Below, piece by piece: positions 55,716 through 63,587 of a stretch of DNA of 64,000 nt. The DNA comes from Metallosphaera sedula DSM 5348 (lineage in GTDB: Archaea > Thermoproteota > Thermoprotei_A > Sulfolobales > Sulfolobaceae): positions 1,178,001-1,242,000 of the forward strand of contig NC_009440.1 in the NCBI RefSeq assembly GCF_000016605.1, written 5' to 3'. Numbering within the stretch: the first letter of the stretch is position 1; every line of letters starts with the position of its first letter. Made by a program: the position numbers and the translations under genes. A model generated the notes under the pieces. That model was given only the letters and a program-made list of their open reading frames with translations, was not told where the DNA came from and made no database searches.

Positions 55716-56518
55716 AGGACAAGATAAGGAGATGCAGATCGAGAGCCTGCGAGGAGGCCCTCCTTTTCGTGTCGGATAACCTGTTCAGAACTAGGAGGAA
55801 CACACTGGATATCATGGATCAAGTTCCGTCCGGATGGTCAGGCCTCAACAAGCTAGTGAGGGAATACGTCAGGAAGTCTATGGTCATTTACCGTGGTCTA
55901 GTGTTTGAGGATGAGATACGTCACGCTGTGATCGAGGGTTATCACAGTGCCCTAAGGGGGAATCTCCACTCTGCTGAGGAGAGCAACAGGTTTATCTTGG
56001 AAAGGTTCTGTCTCTCTAGGTTCGTCGAGAGGACGAGTAATATCTACCTGGATCTCATAAGGAGTAGAACCTGGCACAGACTTGTGGATAGCGGGTTCAT
56101 AATCACGAGTCTAGGTGAGGCCCTCTCCCGAAGGAAAAGATTGGGGACGAAGGCCAGTCTCGAGGGAGAGGGTATATTCCTCGCTGGGAAACCGGTGTGT
56201 AGGAAACATCTAACCTTTCCAGAGTACTCCAGCGATATCTCCAGGTTTAGAATCAAGGGAAAGGTGAAATGTAAGTGCGGTGCACCGGCCGTGGCCTTAA
56301 CGCTGGCTATGCCAAAGGTGAGCGCACTGATTGGACTCACGTGTTACCTCTTGGGCCATGACTCTAGGACACTCGAAAGGATTTACAGCAACCTCTCTAG
56401 AATAATTCATCCCTACGGTTTCGTAAAGATGGATAGGGAGAAGGCAATCCTGATCTGGTTTAGGGATTACTTCATGCTATCGACAGAATTCAGTAAAATA
56501 ATGAAGATTGATATATAA
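55703..56518 (+). CDS. hypothetical protein coupled to the racemase-like gene
   Basis: The 271-residue protein is mostly helical with many Arg residues. Near residues 168-200 are VCRKHLTF and VKCKCGAPA, possible metal-binding Cys/His. I do not recognise a family. It overlaps the racemase-like gene by 13 nt on the same strand, so they are probably made together and act in one process. No membrane helix is evident. Confidence 0.55.
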   Translation: MGWIEDKIRRCRSRACEEALLFVSDNLFRTRRNTLDIMDQVPSGWSGLNKLVREYVRKSMVIYRGLVFEDEIRHAVIEGYHSALRGNLHSAEESNRFILERFCLSRFVERTSNIYLDLIRSRTWHRLVDSGFIITSLGEALSRRKRLGTKASLEGEGIFLAGKPVCRKHLTFPEYSSDISRFRIKGKVKCKCGAPAVALTLAMPKVSALIGLTCYLLGHDSRTLERIYSNLSRIIHPYGFVKMDREKAILIWFRDYFMLSTEFSKIMKIDI

Positions 56519-56697
56519 TGATTAAAATAATCTAGTTTTCCCTAGTTTTATATCGTAGAAGATGAATATTATAACTATAGATACCAAGGATTTAGGAAGA
56601 ATTTTTATTTAATCAACATCAAAGATGTACGATTTTTAAGGATTTAATTCGTATAAAAAAAGAAAATTGATCGTAGAGGGAGTACCTTCTCTACCTC

Positions 56698-56976
56698 TCA
56701 AACGTCAGCAATGTCATCCATCATCTTTTGCATGTTTTTCTTAAGTTCCTTGAATTTCCTCAGCTTATCCATGGTCTTCATCCCCTCTCCCGTCAACCTA
56801 TACTTCCCTTCGGAGAAGGAGATTAGACCGAGGTCCATGAGATGATTTAAGTACCTAAGAAATGAGTCATAGTTGAGACCAGACTTATACATCAAGTTGG
56901 TCTTATTGGTTCCAATACCCGAACAGCCCTCTAGCATACTTAAAACAATTTCTTGTCTAGTTCTTCTTATCATCAT
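56698..56976 (-). CDS. small winged-helix regulator, Sso10a/HTH_45-like
   Basis: The 92-residue protein begins with RRTRQEIVLSMLEGCSG and NLMYKSGLNYDSFLRYLNHLMDLGLIS, followed by a wing (EGKYRLTGEG) and a long C-terminal helix (MDKLRKFKELKKNMQKM) that would dimerise as in Sso10a. It binds DNA and may regulate nearby genes. It lies 450 bp from the secretion operon, on the same strand and downstream of it. Confidence 0.72.
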   Translation of the reverse strand: MMIRRTRQEIVLSMLEGCSGIGTNKTNLMYKSGLNYDSFLRYLNHLMDLGLISFSEGKYRLTGEGMKTMDKLRKFKELKKNMQKMMDDIADV

Positions 56977-57432
56977 AACCGGTTAAATTAACAACCTTTA
57001 ACTTATAAACTAAATGTACGTGTGAGCTCGTAACCTTGACAGAATTGTGATCCACTTGTCAAATCTTTATATCCTAATACGGACAAAAACTTGATGAGCC
57101 AGCACAAGAGAGTGATAGTGGTGTCCACTGACTCACGATGTTTTCTATCTTCATTGAGTGAGTAATTCTAGAACTTTAAGGATAACGAAGACAGAAGATC
57201 ATCACACATTCTTCTATTGAGGTTCCATGAACAAGGCGCCAGGAGAAGGCGGATCATCAGATATAAGCCTGAAAACCTCATATGACTCTTACTGTCTGGA
57301 GTATTTGATTACTTAACGCCAAATCTACGAATGGTTCTGATTCGGAGAATGACGTTAATTTTAGGATACTCCACACACTACATAACTCTTCAAAAATAAG
57401 TGCGGTGAAGATTAATAAAAAACTAAAAATAA
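56977..57432. other. spacer with repeat B and a possible small RNA
   Basis: About 455 bp between the small regulator and the DUF5305-like gene. It has a TATA-like CTTTATATCC at 57065-57074, followed at the expected start by TTGATGAG and, about 35 nt on, CCACTGACTC. Repeat copy B (57299-57380) lies at its right side. No gene is evident. Confidence 0.35.
57299..57380 (+). repeat. dispersed degenerate repeat, copy B
   Basis: Shares TCTACGAATGGTTCTGATT and GAGAATGACGTTA with copy A (minus strand, 4117-4196), and TATTTAATTACTT, GTTCTGAT, GAATGAC and TTAATTTT-like parts with copy C. Reads NAKSTNGSDSENDVNF in the same frame as copy A. It lies just past the 3' end of the DUF5305-like gene. Confidence 0.5.
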
Positions 57433-58386
57433 TTAACTTTTATACCAAACATAAGCGGTATCTGAGTCGATAACGTAATATCCCTTCTCGAACCTCACAG
57501 GAGTTCTGGATAAGGTTTTCGTGAGTTTCAGCAGCCCCCTAGCGCTTTCAACTTTGACTTCTCGAGTAACTGGTGGATTTGTCCCGCTCACTGACAACTT
57601 CCTCAATGTCCTCTCTGCCGCTGCCTCCGGATTCATGGCTTCTCCTGCCTTAGGTCCATAGACGAAGGAGACTCCTCCAAACAGTGCAAATATTCCTCCA
57701 GATATGAACAGCATCTTGTTGTACCCAGTCATCCCCTTCACAAGGTTCTGATGATAAAGCGTCTGGGTCACGTTACCCCCTGGATCCTGAGAGAAAGTAT
57801 AGTTCAGCGAGCCGAAATACACCTCCATGCTCTTATCAAGGGTCACTGGAATATTTCCCTGACTACTGTGGAGAGTCAGGTTGGCGACAACCACGAGCTT
57901 TATTGTAAATCTACTGGAACTGATCCCCACCTGCTGATTAATTTTCTGGGTTAAGTTATTGTACTGAGTTATGTTGGGAGAGTACTGGAAGAAGAGTGAC
58001 TGTCCTGAGGAGTTTTGGATCACCCCATGAAAGCTTCCCAAGTACTTTGTCCAATCGCTTGTGGAAAGATATTCATAAACTACGTAACTTCCATTGTACG
58101 AGGTGGGCGAACTTCCTGTGGCATTAACGTTGGCGTGTAGATTCACGCCCTCCACGAGTTTGGAGAACATTGAACTGGCGTTCACGCACGAGGCGTTGTT
58201 AAACAGGATGGAGTTGTTGATATGGAAATTGCTCCACAGGTTTAGTTGAGCCTGATAGCTATACGTTGGGACCTCATAACTCCTATAATAAGGAACGTTG
58301 GAGGCGTAGCCGTAATAGATCATGGTCCCTGAAATCGACAGAAATAGGAGGCATATTGCAAGTGCCAACATAGTTTTAGTTTTCAT
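57433..58386 (-). CDS. DUF5305-like membrane protein, last gene of the secretion operon
   Basis: The 317-residue protein has an N-terminal membrane helix, an extracellular domain of about 200 residues with many Asn and Ser (YSYQAQLNLWSNF...), a second helix (MLFISGGIFALFGGVSFVYG) and a cytosolic tail. This layout matches DUF5305 proteins, which in other archaea lie beside signal peptidases of the SipW type. The start overlaps the small secreted gene (ATGA). Its role is unknown. Confidence 0.65.
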   Translation of the reverse strand: MKTKTMLALAICLLFLSISGTMIYYGYASNVPYYRSYEVPTYSYQAQLNLWSNFHINNSILFNNASCVNASSMFSKLVEGVNLHANVNATGSSPTSYNGSYVVYEYLSTSDWTKYLGSFHGVIQNSSGQSLFFQYSPNITQYNNLTQKINQQVGISSSRFTIKLVVVANLTLHSSQGNIPVTLDKSMEVYFGSLNYTFSQDPGGNVTQTLYHQNLVKGMTGYNKMLFISGGIFALFGGVSFVYGPKAGEAMNPEAAAERTLRKLSVSGTNPPVTREVKVESARGLLKLTKTLSRTPVRFEKGYYVIDSDTAYVWYKS

Positions 58387-58811
58387 GAGAGATCAACCCC
58401 TACCAGCCCTAAGCTACCTTGAGCAATGAACATTTGCATGGACACGGTTGGAGTAGGTACTGAGGTTGAGTTGAGTGTGACCTCAGCACATGGTATTTGA
58501 TTAAAGTACTGAATCACCAGTTCCCCGTTCTGGAGCGTGTACGATCCGTCTGTTTTCACGCTAACTATGGAAGCGTGGGGGCAGATAATAACCACTTGAA
58601 TTTGGTTTGTATAGGATACTAGGTACACATCATTTAGCGACAGATCATAAGTTTGATTTCCCTCATACGAAATGGAGCCATATGCCATTGTGGGTCCTAT
58701 CTCAAAGACCCCACGATTCGAGACACCAAAACCTGGCATCCAGGATGAGAGAACCAGAAAGGATGCAACTGCGATCATGAACATGGTTAGAGCTATCTTA
58801 CCAATCATCAC
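58383..58811 (-). CDS. small secreted/membrane protein in the secretion operon
   Basis: The 142-residue protein has one N-terminal hydrophobic helix (IALTMFMIAVASFLVLSSWM) followed by a beta-rich extracellular domain with two Cys (ICPHAS, IPCAEV) that could pair. I do not recognise a family. It overlaps the signal peptidase gene by 14 nt and the DUF5305-like gene by 4 nt, so all three are one transcript. It may be a substrate or partner of the peptidase. Confidence 0.55.
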   Translation of the reverse strand: MMIGKIALTMFMIAVASFLVLSSWMPGFGVSNRGVFEIGPTMAYGSISYEGNQTYDLSLNDVYLVSYTNQIQVVIICPHASIVSVKTDGSYTLQNGELVIQYFNQIPCAEVTLNSTSVPTPTVSMQMFIAQGSLGLVGVDLS

Positions 58812-59907
58812 TTTTCAACCTCACAATGTACACGAACATTATAAATGGCAATGTACTAATGACCGAACTAATCAATAGCAACTCCAGGGGATAGTATTTC
58901 AGACCCTCTGCCAGCGCAGAAATAGGGAAAAGGGTCGGGATTACGAAGGCCTTGACCACAACCAACTTAAGTCCCTGAGATCCGTTTCCTATTGCGGTGA
59001 ACCTCAGGTGAAGAGTTTGAGAGGGCATAAGGATCATGTTTGTTGGAGTCACGTTATAGTAAGCTGAGCTCGAACCCTTGACCGAGGATACCTCGACATA
59101 TTCAGGTATGAGAAGTCTGTTAGTCACGTTAACGACGTAGGAAGATGAATGTCCATGTAAGATGACCCCCAGGTTTATTGAGGGCGTGTTTAGAGCTCCA
59201 CCTCCGATCTCAACTGGAGTATTAGAGGTAAAATACGAAAAGGTGGCGGAGAAGGACATCGCGAGGGAGGCAATAATCGTAAAGGAGATGACCACAATAC
59301 CTATAGCCAACATAATTCCCTTCGTGGAAATCCTCAGCTCTCTGCGTTGATGCCTTCTGTTGAAGGACGTATCCAGGATAAGGAAGGATATTCCCATCAG
59401 CGTGAGAATTATAACCCCCTCCAAGGAGTTATTTTCTAGGAAATAGACTATAGATCCTATTCCCGGAACAATTACGGGGTTACCACCTAGGATAAGGAGC
59501 TTCCCATAGACCTCTGAGGAGTTCACAGGGGGCATGTATATCTGATCCACATAATCATCATTTATCCCCTTGGTGATGAACCCCTTGGCAGTGGAATTTA
59601 CCACCTGGTGGATTATGTAAGGTGGATATCCCGGTATCTTCCCGTAATCTGGATCGTGAAACACGATCATGTCTCCTACATTCACCTTTCCTGCAAAGGG
59701 TTCCGGTACAATAAACACCAACTCCCCCGGCTTAAGGTAGGGATACATACTATATCCGCTAGTAAATGCAACGAATAGGGGTCTTCCGTCGAGATTCGCA
59801 GAGATTACGGCAATTGAAAAGATCAAGAGGATGACAAGGAAAACCTTAAACAGCAATTTTAGGATAGGCTTAACGTATTCCCAGGTCAGGTCGACAACAG
59901 GGTTCAA
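58798..59907 (-). CDS. S26-family signal peptidase fused to an extracellular domain
   Basis: The 369-residue protein has an N-terminal helix and a signal peptidase I domain with Ser in TSGYSMYP, His in YIIHQVV in place of the bacterial Lys (the archaeal/ER type), and Asp in ITKGINDDYVD. Unlike usual archaeal enzymes, which end after the catalytic domain, it continues with two helices, an extracellular beta domain of about 90 residues (VEIGGGALNTPSINLGVIL...) and a final helix. It is first in a three-gene operon. It probably cuts signal peptides of specific surface proteins. Confidence 0.8.
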   Translation of the reverse strand: MNPVVDLTWEYVKPILKLLFKVFLVILLIFSIAVISANLDGRPLFVAFTSGYSMYPYLKPGELVFIVPEPFAGKVNVGDMIVFHDPDYGKIPGYPPYIIHQVVNSTAKGFITKGINDDYVDQIYMPPVNSSEVYGKLLILGGNPVIVPGIGSIVYFLENNSLEGVIILTLMGISFLILDTSFNRRHQRRELRISTKGIMLAIGIVVISFTIIASLAMSFSATFSYFTSNTPVEIGGGALNTPSINLGVILHGHSSSYVVNVTNRLLIPEYVEVSSVKGSSSAYYNVTPTNMILMPSQTLHLRFTAIGNGSQGLKLVVVKAFVIPTLFPISALAEGLKYYPLELLLISSVISTLPFIMFVYIVRLKSDDW

Positions 59908-60191
59908 GGACTCTCAACTCCATAGCCTGAGCTAATTAATATCATGATCTACTGACTGTTTGAAAAATATTTAAAATACTCTCATTTAATCCTGCCCTAG
60001 TACATACTTGACTATCTCACTGGTAGTCACGAAAATCTCCACAAGGTAGTTAACCCCTGCGGAAAGTCTTCATCTAGAAGATTTGATCCGTGTCTCGTTA
60101 CTCATGTATTACCTGTTGGGGCAGATATATAGTAGTTTAAGCTTTGCTCAGTCCCATTTTATTAACTCTTCATATAATTAACCATGATGTT

Positions 60192-60749
60192 ATGTTTTTG
60201 ACATTACTCGAATTAATTAACCTTGTACTATCCGCGACCAGTTTGATACTGTTATGGAAATTAGTTGATTATTACGATAAGATGATCTCATCTATGAAGA
60301 ACAAGGCGATAAACGGAGTCGTCCTTGACTTTTTGATGTCGCTCACTGACCTGTTAACCCAGGGAGACGCAATGAACCTTCTCGAAGATCTGCTAGTATA
60401 CATAACGAATCTTCAGGGAAAGGAGTGGAACGATATATACTCTGAGGTTATCAGCAAGTTTGTTCCCATAAAGAGGCAACTGGAGCTCGTGTTAAGTAAG
60501 GCCAATGGAATAGGTGACTTGACAAATAGAATCAATTCTTCTAGGTTTATCACAAGGTCGATCAAGATTCTCTCGGTCATAGCTGTGATAGAGGCAGTGC
60601 TAGGACCCTTCTCTAGACTAATGAGCTCTTTTCAGTTTCAGGTCGTGCTCTACGGAAACGTTATCCTTCTTATTTTGATCATCATTGTTCTCTTGATTCA
60701 TGTTTCCAACACTGTTAAACTGATGTCATCAGTGAACAAGACAAATTAA
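60192..60749 (+). CDS. hypothetical membrane protein with a central cytosolic helix region
   Basis: The 185-residue protein (from ATG 60192; TTG 60144 is the longer option) has an N-terminal helix, a helical middle of about 100 residues (LMSLTDLLTQGDAMNLLEDLL...) and two C-terminal helices (IKILSVIAVIEAVLGPF, VILLILIIIVLLI). I recognise no family. It lies between the secretion operon and repeat copy C. Confidence 0.5.
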   Translation: MFLTLLELINLVLSATSLILLWKLVDYYDKMISSMKNKAINGVVLDFLMSLTDLLTQGDAMNLLEDLLVYITNLQGKEWNDIYSEVISKFVPIKRQLELVLSKANGIGDLTNRINSSRFITRSIKILSVIAVIEAVLGPFSRLMSSFQFQVVLYGNVILLILIIIVLLIHVSNTVKLMSSVNKTN

Positions 60750-60868
60750 TGGATCGATTGAGCCACTCGAGATTGTGTTTTGACGTTCGGTATGCCTAGA
60801 ATAAGCAACTAATCGATCAAGTCCCACTTGTCAAACTTCATTTTATTGTGTTTACGTTTAGTGTGTGT

Positions 60869-60945
60869 AGTATTTAATTACTTGGCGCCAATTTGAATAG
60901 TTCTGATCTCACGAATGACATTAATTTTGATATGTTCCACACTAG
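60869..60945 (+). repeat. dispersed degenerate repeat, copy C
   Basis: The most diverged copy: TATTTAATTACTTGGCGCCAA, GTTCTGAT and GAATGACATTAATTTTGAT match copy B. In the same frame it reads GANLNSSDLTNDINFDMFHT. About 40 bp upstream, CACTTGTCAAACTT matches CACTTGTCAAATCTT near 57056, so C may be a deleted form of a longer unit that includes B. It touches the stop codon of the Rieske gene. Confidence 0.4.
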
Positions 60946-61283
60946 TCTACGTTAACGAATAGCTCATCATTTACTATCTTGATATCGTAGACTTTCAAAT
61001 CTGGGGACCGAAACCACGATCCCGGTTTATTGCTGTAAATGTTTGGTATTAGTTTTCCATCACACAAATCATACTCGTAATAATGTAGGTGACACCTTAT
61101 TCTGCATCTCCCGTCGCATAAGACGTCTCCATACTCCAGATTTCCTCCCTTATGCGGACAGTACGCATCCATGGCAAATATCCTATCCCCGACTTTCACA
61201 ATAACAACGTCCACATGGTCAAGCCGGAACTTAGTGGGTTTTCCCTCCTTAAGTTCCGGTGCTCTACATACCTTCACGAACAT
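60942..61283 (-). CDS. Rieske-type [2Fe-2S] ferredoxin
   Basis: The 113-residue soluble Rieske protein has AYCPHKGG (Cys-His) and RCHLHYYEYDL (Cys-x2-His), the complete four-ligand set of the Rieske cluster. It has no membrane anchor, so it is a mobile electron carrier like those serving oxygenases. It follows the DPSL gene by 15 nt on the same strand and probably shares its transcript. Confidence 0.85.
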   Translation of the reverse strand: MFVKVCRAPELKEGKPTKFRLDHVDVVIVKVGDRIFAMDAYCPHKGGNLEYGDVLCDGRCRIRCHLHYYEYDLCDGKLIPNIYSNKPGSWFRSPDLKVYDIKIVNDELFVNVD

Positions 61284-61298
61284 CTTTATCCCAAAAAA

Positions 61299-61883
61299 TC
61301 ACTCATATCTTGATTTCCTAGAGAAGGGACCTTCCCCTGGATAGTTTCTCCTGAAGTGGCCCGATGGCCTACTGTAAAGTAGCTCCATGAACCAAGCCTC
61401 ATGCTCTATCTCTTCCTGCAATATTCTCTGTGCAAGGTCATAGGTTCTGGGATCTTTTCCGTAGGTCATGTCACATACCTCCTTCCATGTTCTTATGGCG
61501 CACTGCTCCGCCTCTAGTAGCACCTTCAGTATCTCCTTAGGATCTTTCCAGTTCTCGGGCAGGTACGCATCAGCACATGCAGACAACTCAGCCACTTGCC
61601 TTATGTCCTTAGGTAATGTTCCACCTAATTCGTAGATTCTTTGCGACATGAGTTCAAAGTGTAGCCTGTCCTCTAATCTAGCGTCCTCGGCTATCTCCTT
61701 AAATCCCTCTCCTTCCATACCCGATAGATGCATCCTGAGATTCGTGTAGTAGTAGTACGTCGTGAACTCCGCTGCTGTTGCTCTCACGAGCTTCTCTATG
61801 AGTTTCTTGACATCTAATCCAGATTTTTCCAGGATTTCTACGCCCACTACCGTAGGCTCATCCCTTTGAGGTTTATCTTGCAT
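61299..61883 (-). CDS. Dps-like protein (DPSL/thioferritin type)
   Basis: The 194-residue four-helix bundle has ferritin-like di-iron ligands: Glu in [10 protein letters not shown], the E..H pair in [11 protein letters not shown], Glu in [11 protein letters not shown] and [13 protein letters not shown]. The Cys residues ([23 protein letters not shown]) and the length fit the DPSL/thioferritin class known from Sulfolobus, which protects DNA from peroxide and stores iron. The Rieske protein downstream may deliver electrons to its di-iron site (inference). Confidence 0.8.
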   Translation of the reverse strand: MQDKPQRDEPTVVGVEILEKSGLDVKKLIEKLVRATAAEFTTYYYYTNLRMHLSGMEGEGFKEIAEDARLEDRLHFELMSQRIYELGGTLPKDIRQVAELSACADAYLPENWKDPKEILKVLLEAEQCAIRTWKEVCDMTYGKDPRTYDLAQRILQEEIEHEAWFMELLYSRPSGHFRRNYPGEGPFSRKSRYE

Positions 61884-62047
61884 TTATTCACCCTCATAAT
61901 CTAGAATGAATACTATATTATAAAATATTCTAACTAAGAGTTACTCCAATCTTCCTAACATGATCTTAATAGTAAGAAATAATAGTTGTTGAAAGTTAAT
62001 TTTAGATAAGAATACTTATAATTTAGTTAGTAGCAAGATCTGGTAGG

Positions 62048-62137
62048 ATGTTTATGAATTGTGTACAGAACCATGAAATTCAGGGATGTCTTAGCCATCG
62101 AGGACAACAGTGTGAGATTACCTCATCTACTTTCTAA
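62048..62137 (+). CDS. 29-residue Cys/His-rich leader ORF before the Nramp-like gene
   Basis: ATG 62048 opens a short frame with Cys at positions 5, 14 and 22 and His at 9 and 17, ending 14 nt before the transporter start. CTTATAATT about 30 nt upstream is a likely TATA box. The spacing of Cys/His could bind a metal, which fits the metal transporter downstream, but the frame is short and may be chance. Confidence 0.3.
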   Translation: MFMNCVQNHEIQGCLSHRGQQCEITSSTF

Positions 62138-62151
62138 CTGAGGTGAAGAAA

Positions 62152-63324
62152 ATGAGCATAAGGGATTCAGCTAAACTTTTTGGACCTGCATGGATAGCTC
62201 TCTTGGCAGATTCCGACGCGGCCAGTATTTTAGGAGGAGTATCGTCCGGAGAAGAATTTGGTTACAGGCTAATCTGGTTCCTGCTAGTTCTTTCCATTCC
62301 TCTGTTCATTATTCAGGAAGCCTCTGGGAGGTTGGGAGCGGTATCAAATCGAGGTATTGGCACACTAATCAGGGAAAACTACTCTAGGAGAACATCTATA
62401 CTGGCTACAATTCCAATCTTCGTGGTCGACTTTTTCACTTATCTCAGCGAATATGCTGGGATAGCTATTGGATCTGTTTTGGTGGGAATAAATCCCCTAG
62501 TCGGGTTACTGATGTTCTTTGGACTTCATGTTCTGGTTATTGTAACCAGAAATTATCAGATTACGGAGAAATCCCTTATTCTCACATCGGTTATCTTGAT
62601 CTTGTCGTCCCTCATTATAGTGGCACCAAGAATTAACTCTGGGGAGAGCCTGGTTTATTTTTCGAGTTCTCGGAACTACTTCTTTTATCTAGCAATAAAC
62701 GTTGGTGCCGTGGTCACGCCTCCTTGTATGCTGATTTACCAGAGCTCTGCCACGGCAACCAAATACTCTTCCCTAAGGATAGATACCTCAAAAAAGGTGT
62801 CCTGGCTCAATTTGGAGACAGTCGCGGGGTCTATAGTGACCGAGATCATTGTTGTAATAGCTGAGATCGTGGGAACAATCCTAGGTGGGGTTGACCCAGA
62901 GGATCCATTAAAGCTGGGAAATGTCCTAGGTCAGCTCCGTTTCATATTTGGTGTGACCCTAATTACTGCAGGTTTTCTTACACTCGTAGTAGTCTCCTTA
63001 AGTAGTGCCTGGGGAGTTTTAGAGGCCATTAACAGAAACAGCTACAATAATACTATAAAGTTATATATCCTGGAATCTATTCCCGCAGTTCTTATCATCT
63101 TATTAGTGGGTAGTAATTATTCGACGATAGTTAACTTCGCCTTGACCTTACTCTCGCTGTCGCCCATAGTTGTTGCATTGCCAGGTATACTCATAGGGAT
63201 ACTTTTGAGCAAACGCGAAATCATGGGAGGATATGCATATGGCAAGGCGAGACTAATCCTGTATTTTGTGACAATAGCGTTGATAACGTTGGGCGGAATT
63301 ATAGGTATCATTGAACTGGCATAG
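62152..63324 (+). CDS. Nramp-related divalent metal transporter, atypical motifs
   Basis: The 390-residue protein has about eleven membrane helices. Helix 1 reads GPAWIALLADSDAASILGG, where classic Nramp has DPGN, keeping only the first Asp. Helix 6 reads GAVVTPPCMLIYQSSA instead of the MPH motif. It belongs to the wider ADxDAxS group of Nramp relatives in prokaryotes. The metal (Mn, Fe, Mg or another) is therefore uncertain, as the site residues differ. A GAGGTGA ribosome site decides ATG 62152 over GTG 62143. The nearby DPSL suggests an iron/manganese and stress setting. Confidence 0.75.
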   Translation: MSIRDSAKLFGPAWIALLADSDAASILGGVSSGEEFGYRLIWFLLVLSIPLFIIQEASGRLGAVSNRGIGTLIRENYSRRTSILATIPIFVVDFFTYLSEYAGIAIGSVLVGINPLVGLLMFFGLHVLVIVTRNYQITEKSLILTSVILILSSLIIVAPRINSGESLVYFSSSRNYFFYLAINVGAVVTPPCMLIYQSSATATKYSSLRIDTSKKVSWLNLETVAGSIVTEIIVVIAEIVGTILGGVDPEDPLKLGNVLGQLRFIFGVTLITAGFLTLVVVSLSSAWGVLEAINRNSYNNTIKLYILESIPAVLIILLVGSNYSTIVNFALTLLSLSPIVVALPGILIGILLSKREIMGGYAYGKARLILYFVTIALITLGGIIGIIELA

Positions 63325-63587
63325 TGATAGTGTCATCTCTACCAAGAATCACAGTAATAGGTAACGTTTCGTCATCTTAAGCGGGCAGACAAAGGATGAG
63401 TTGACGTAGTTCATTTGACGATGATTGGCCCGTTTCAAGAAATCGACCAAGTTAGATTCTTACTCTTTTTAGTAGATACGATGTCTAGTCCTAGATATAT
63501 ATCACACAATTTTTGATATATATTTTATTTTAACATGATGAACTTAATTTAAATAGTTGGTCTCGCTCTTATGTTTTCAGTGAAACC
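63325..63587. other. spacer with promoter of the last gene
   Basis: About 260 bp. TTTAAATAG at 63548-63556 is a TATA-like box. An ATG at 63571 opens only six codons and its TGA overlaps the GTG of the next gene. I see nothing else. Confidence 0.35.
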
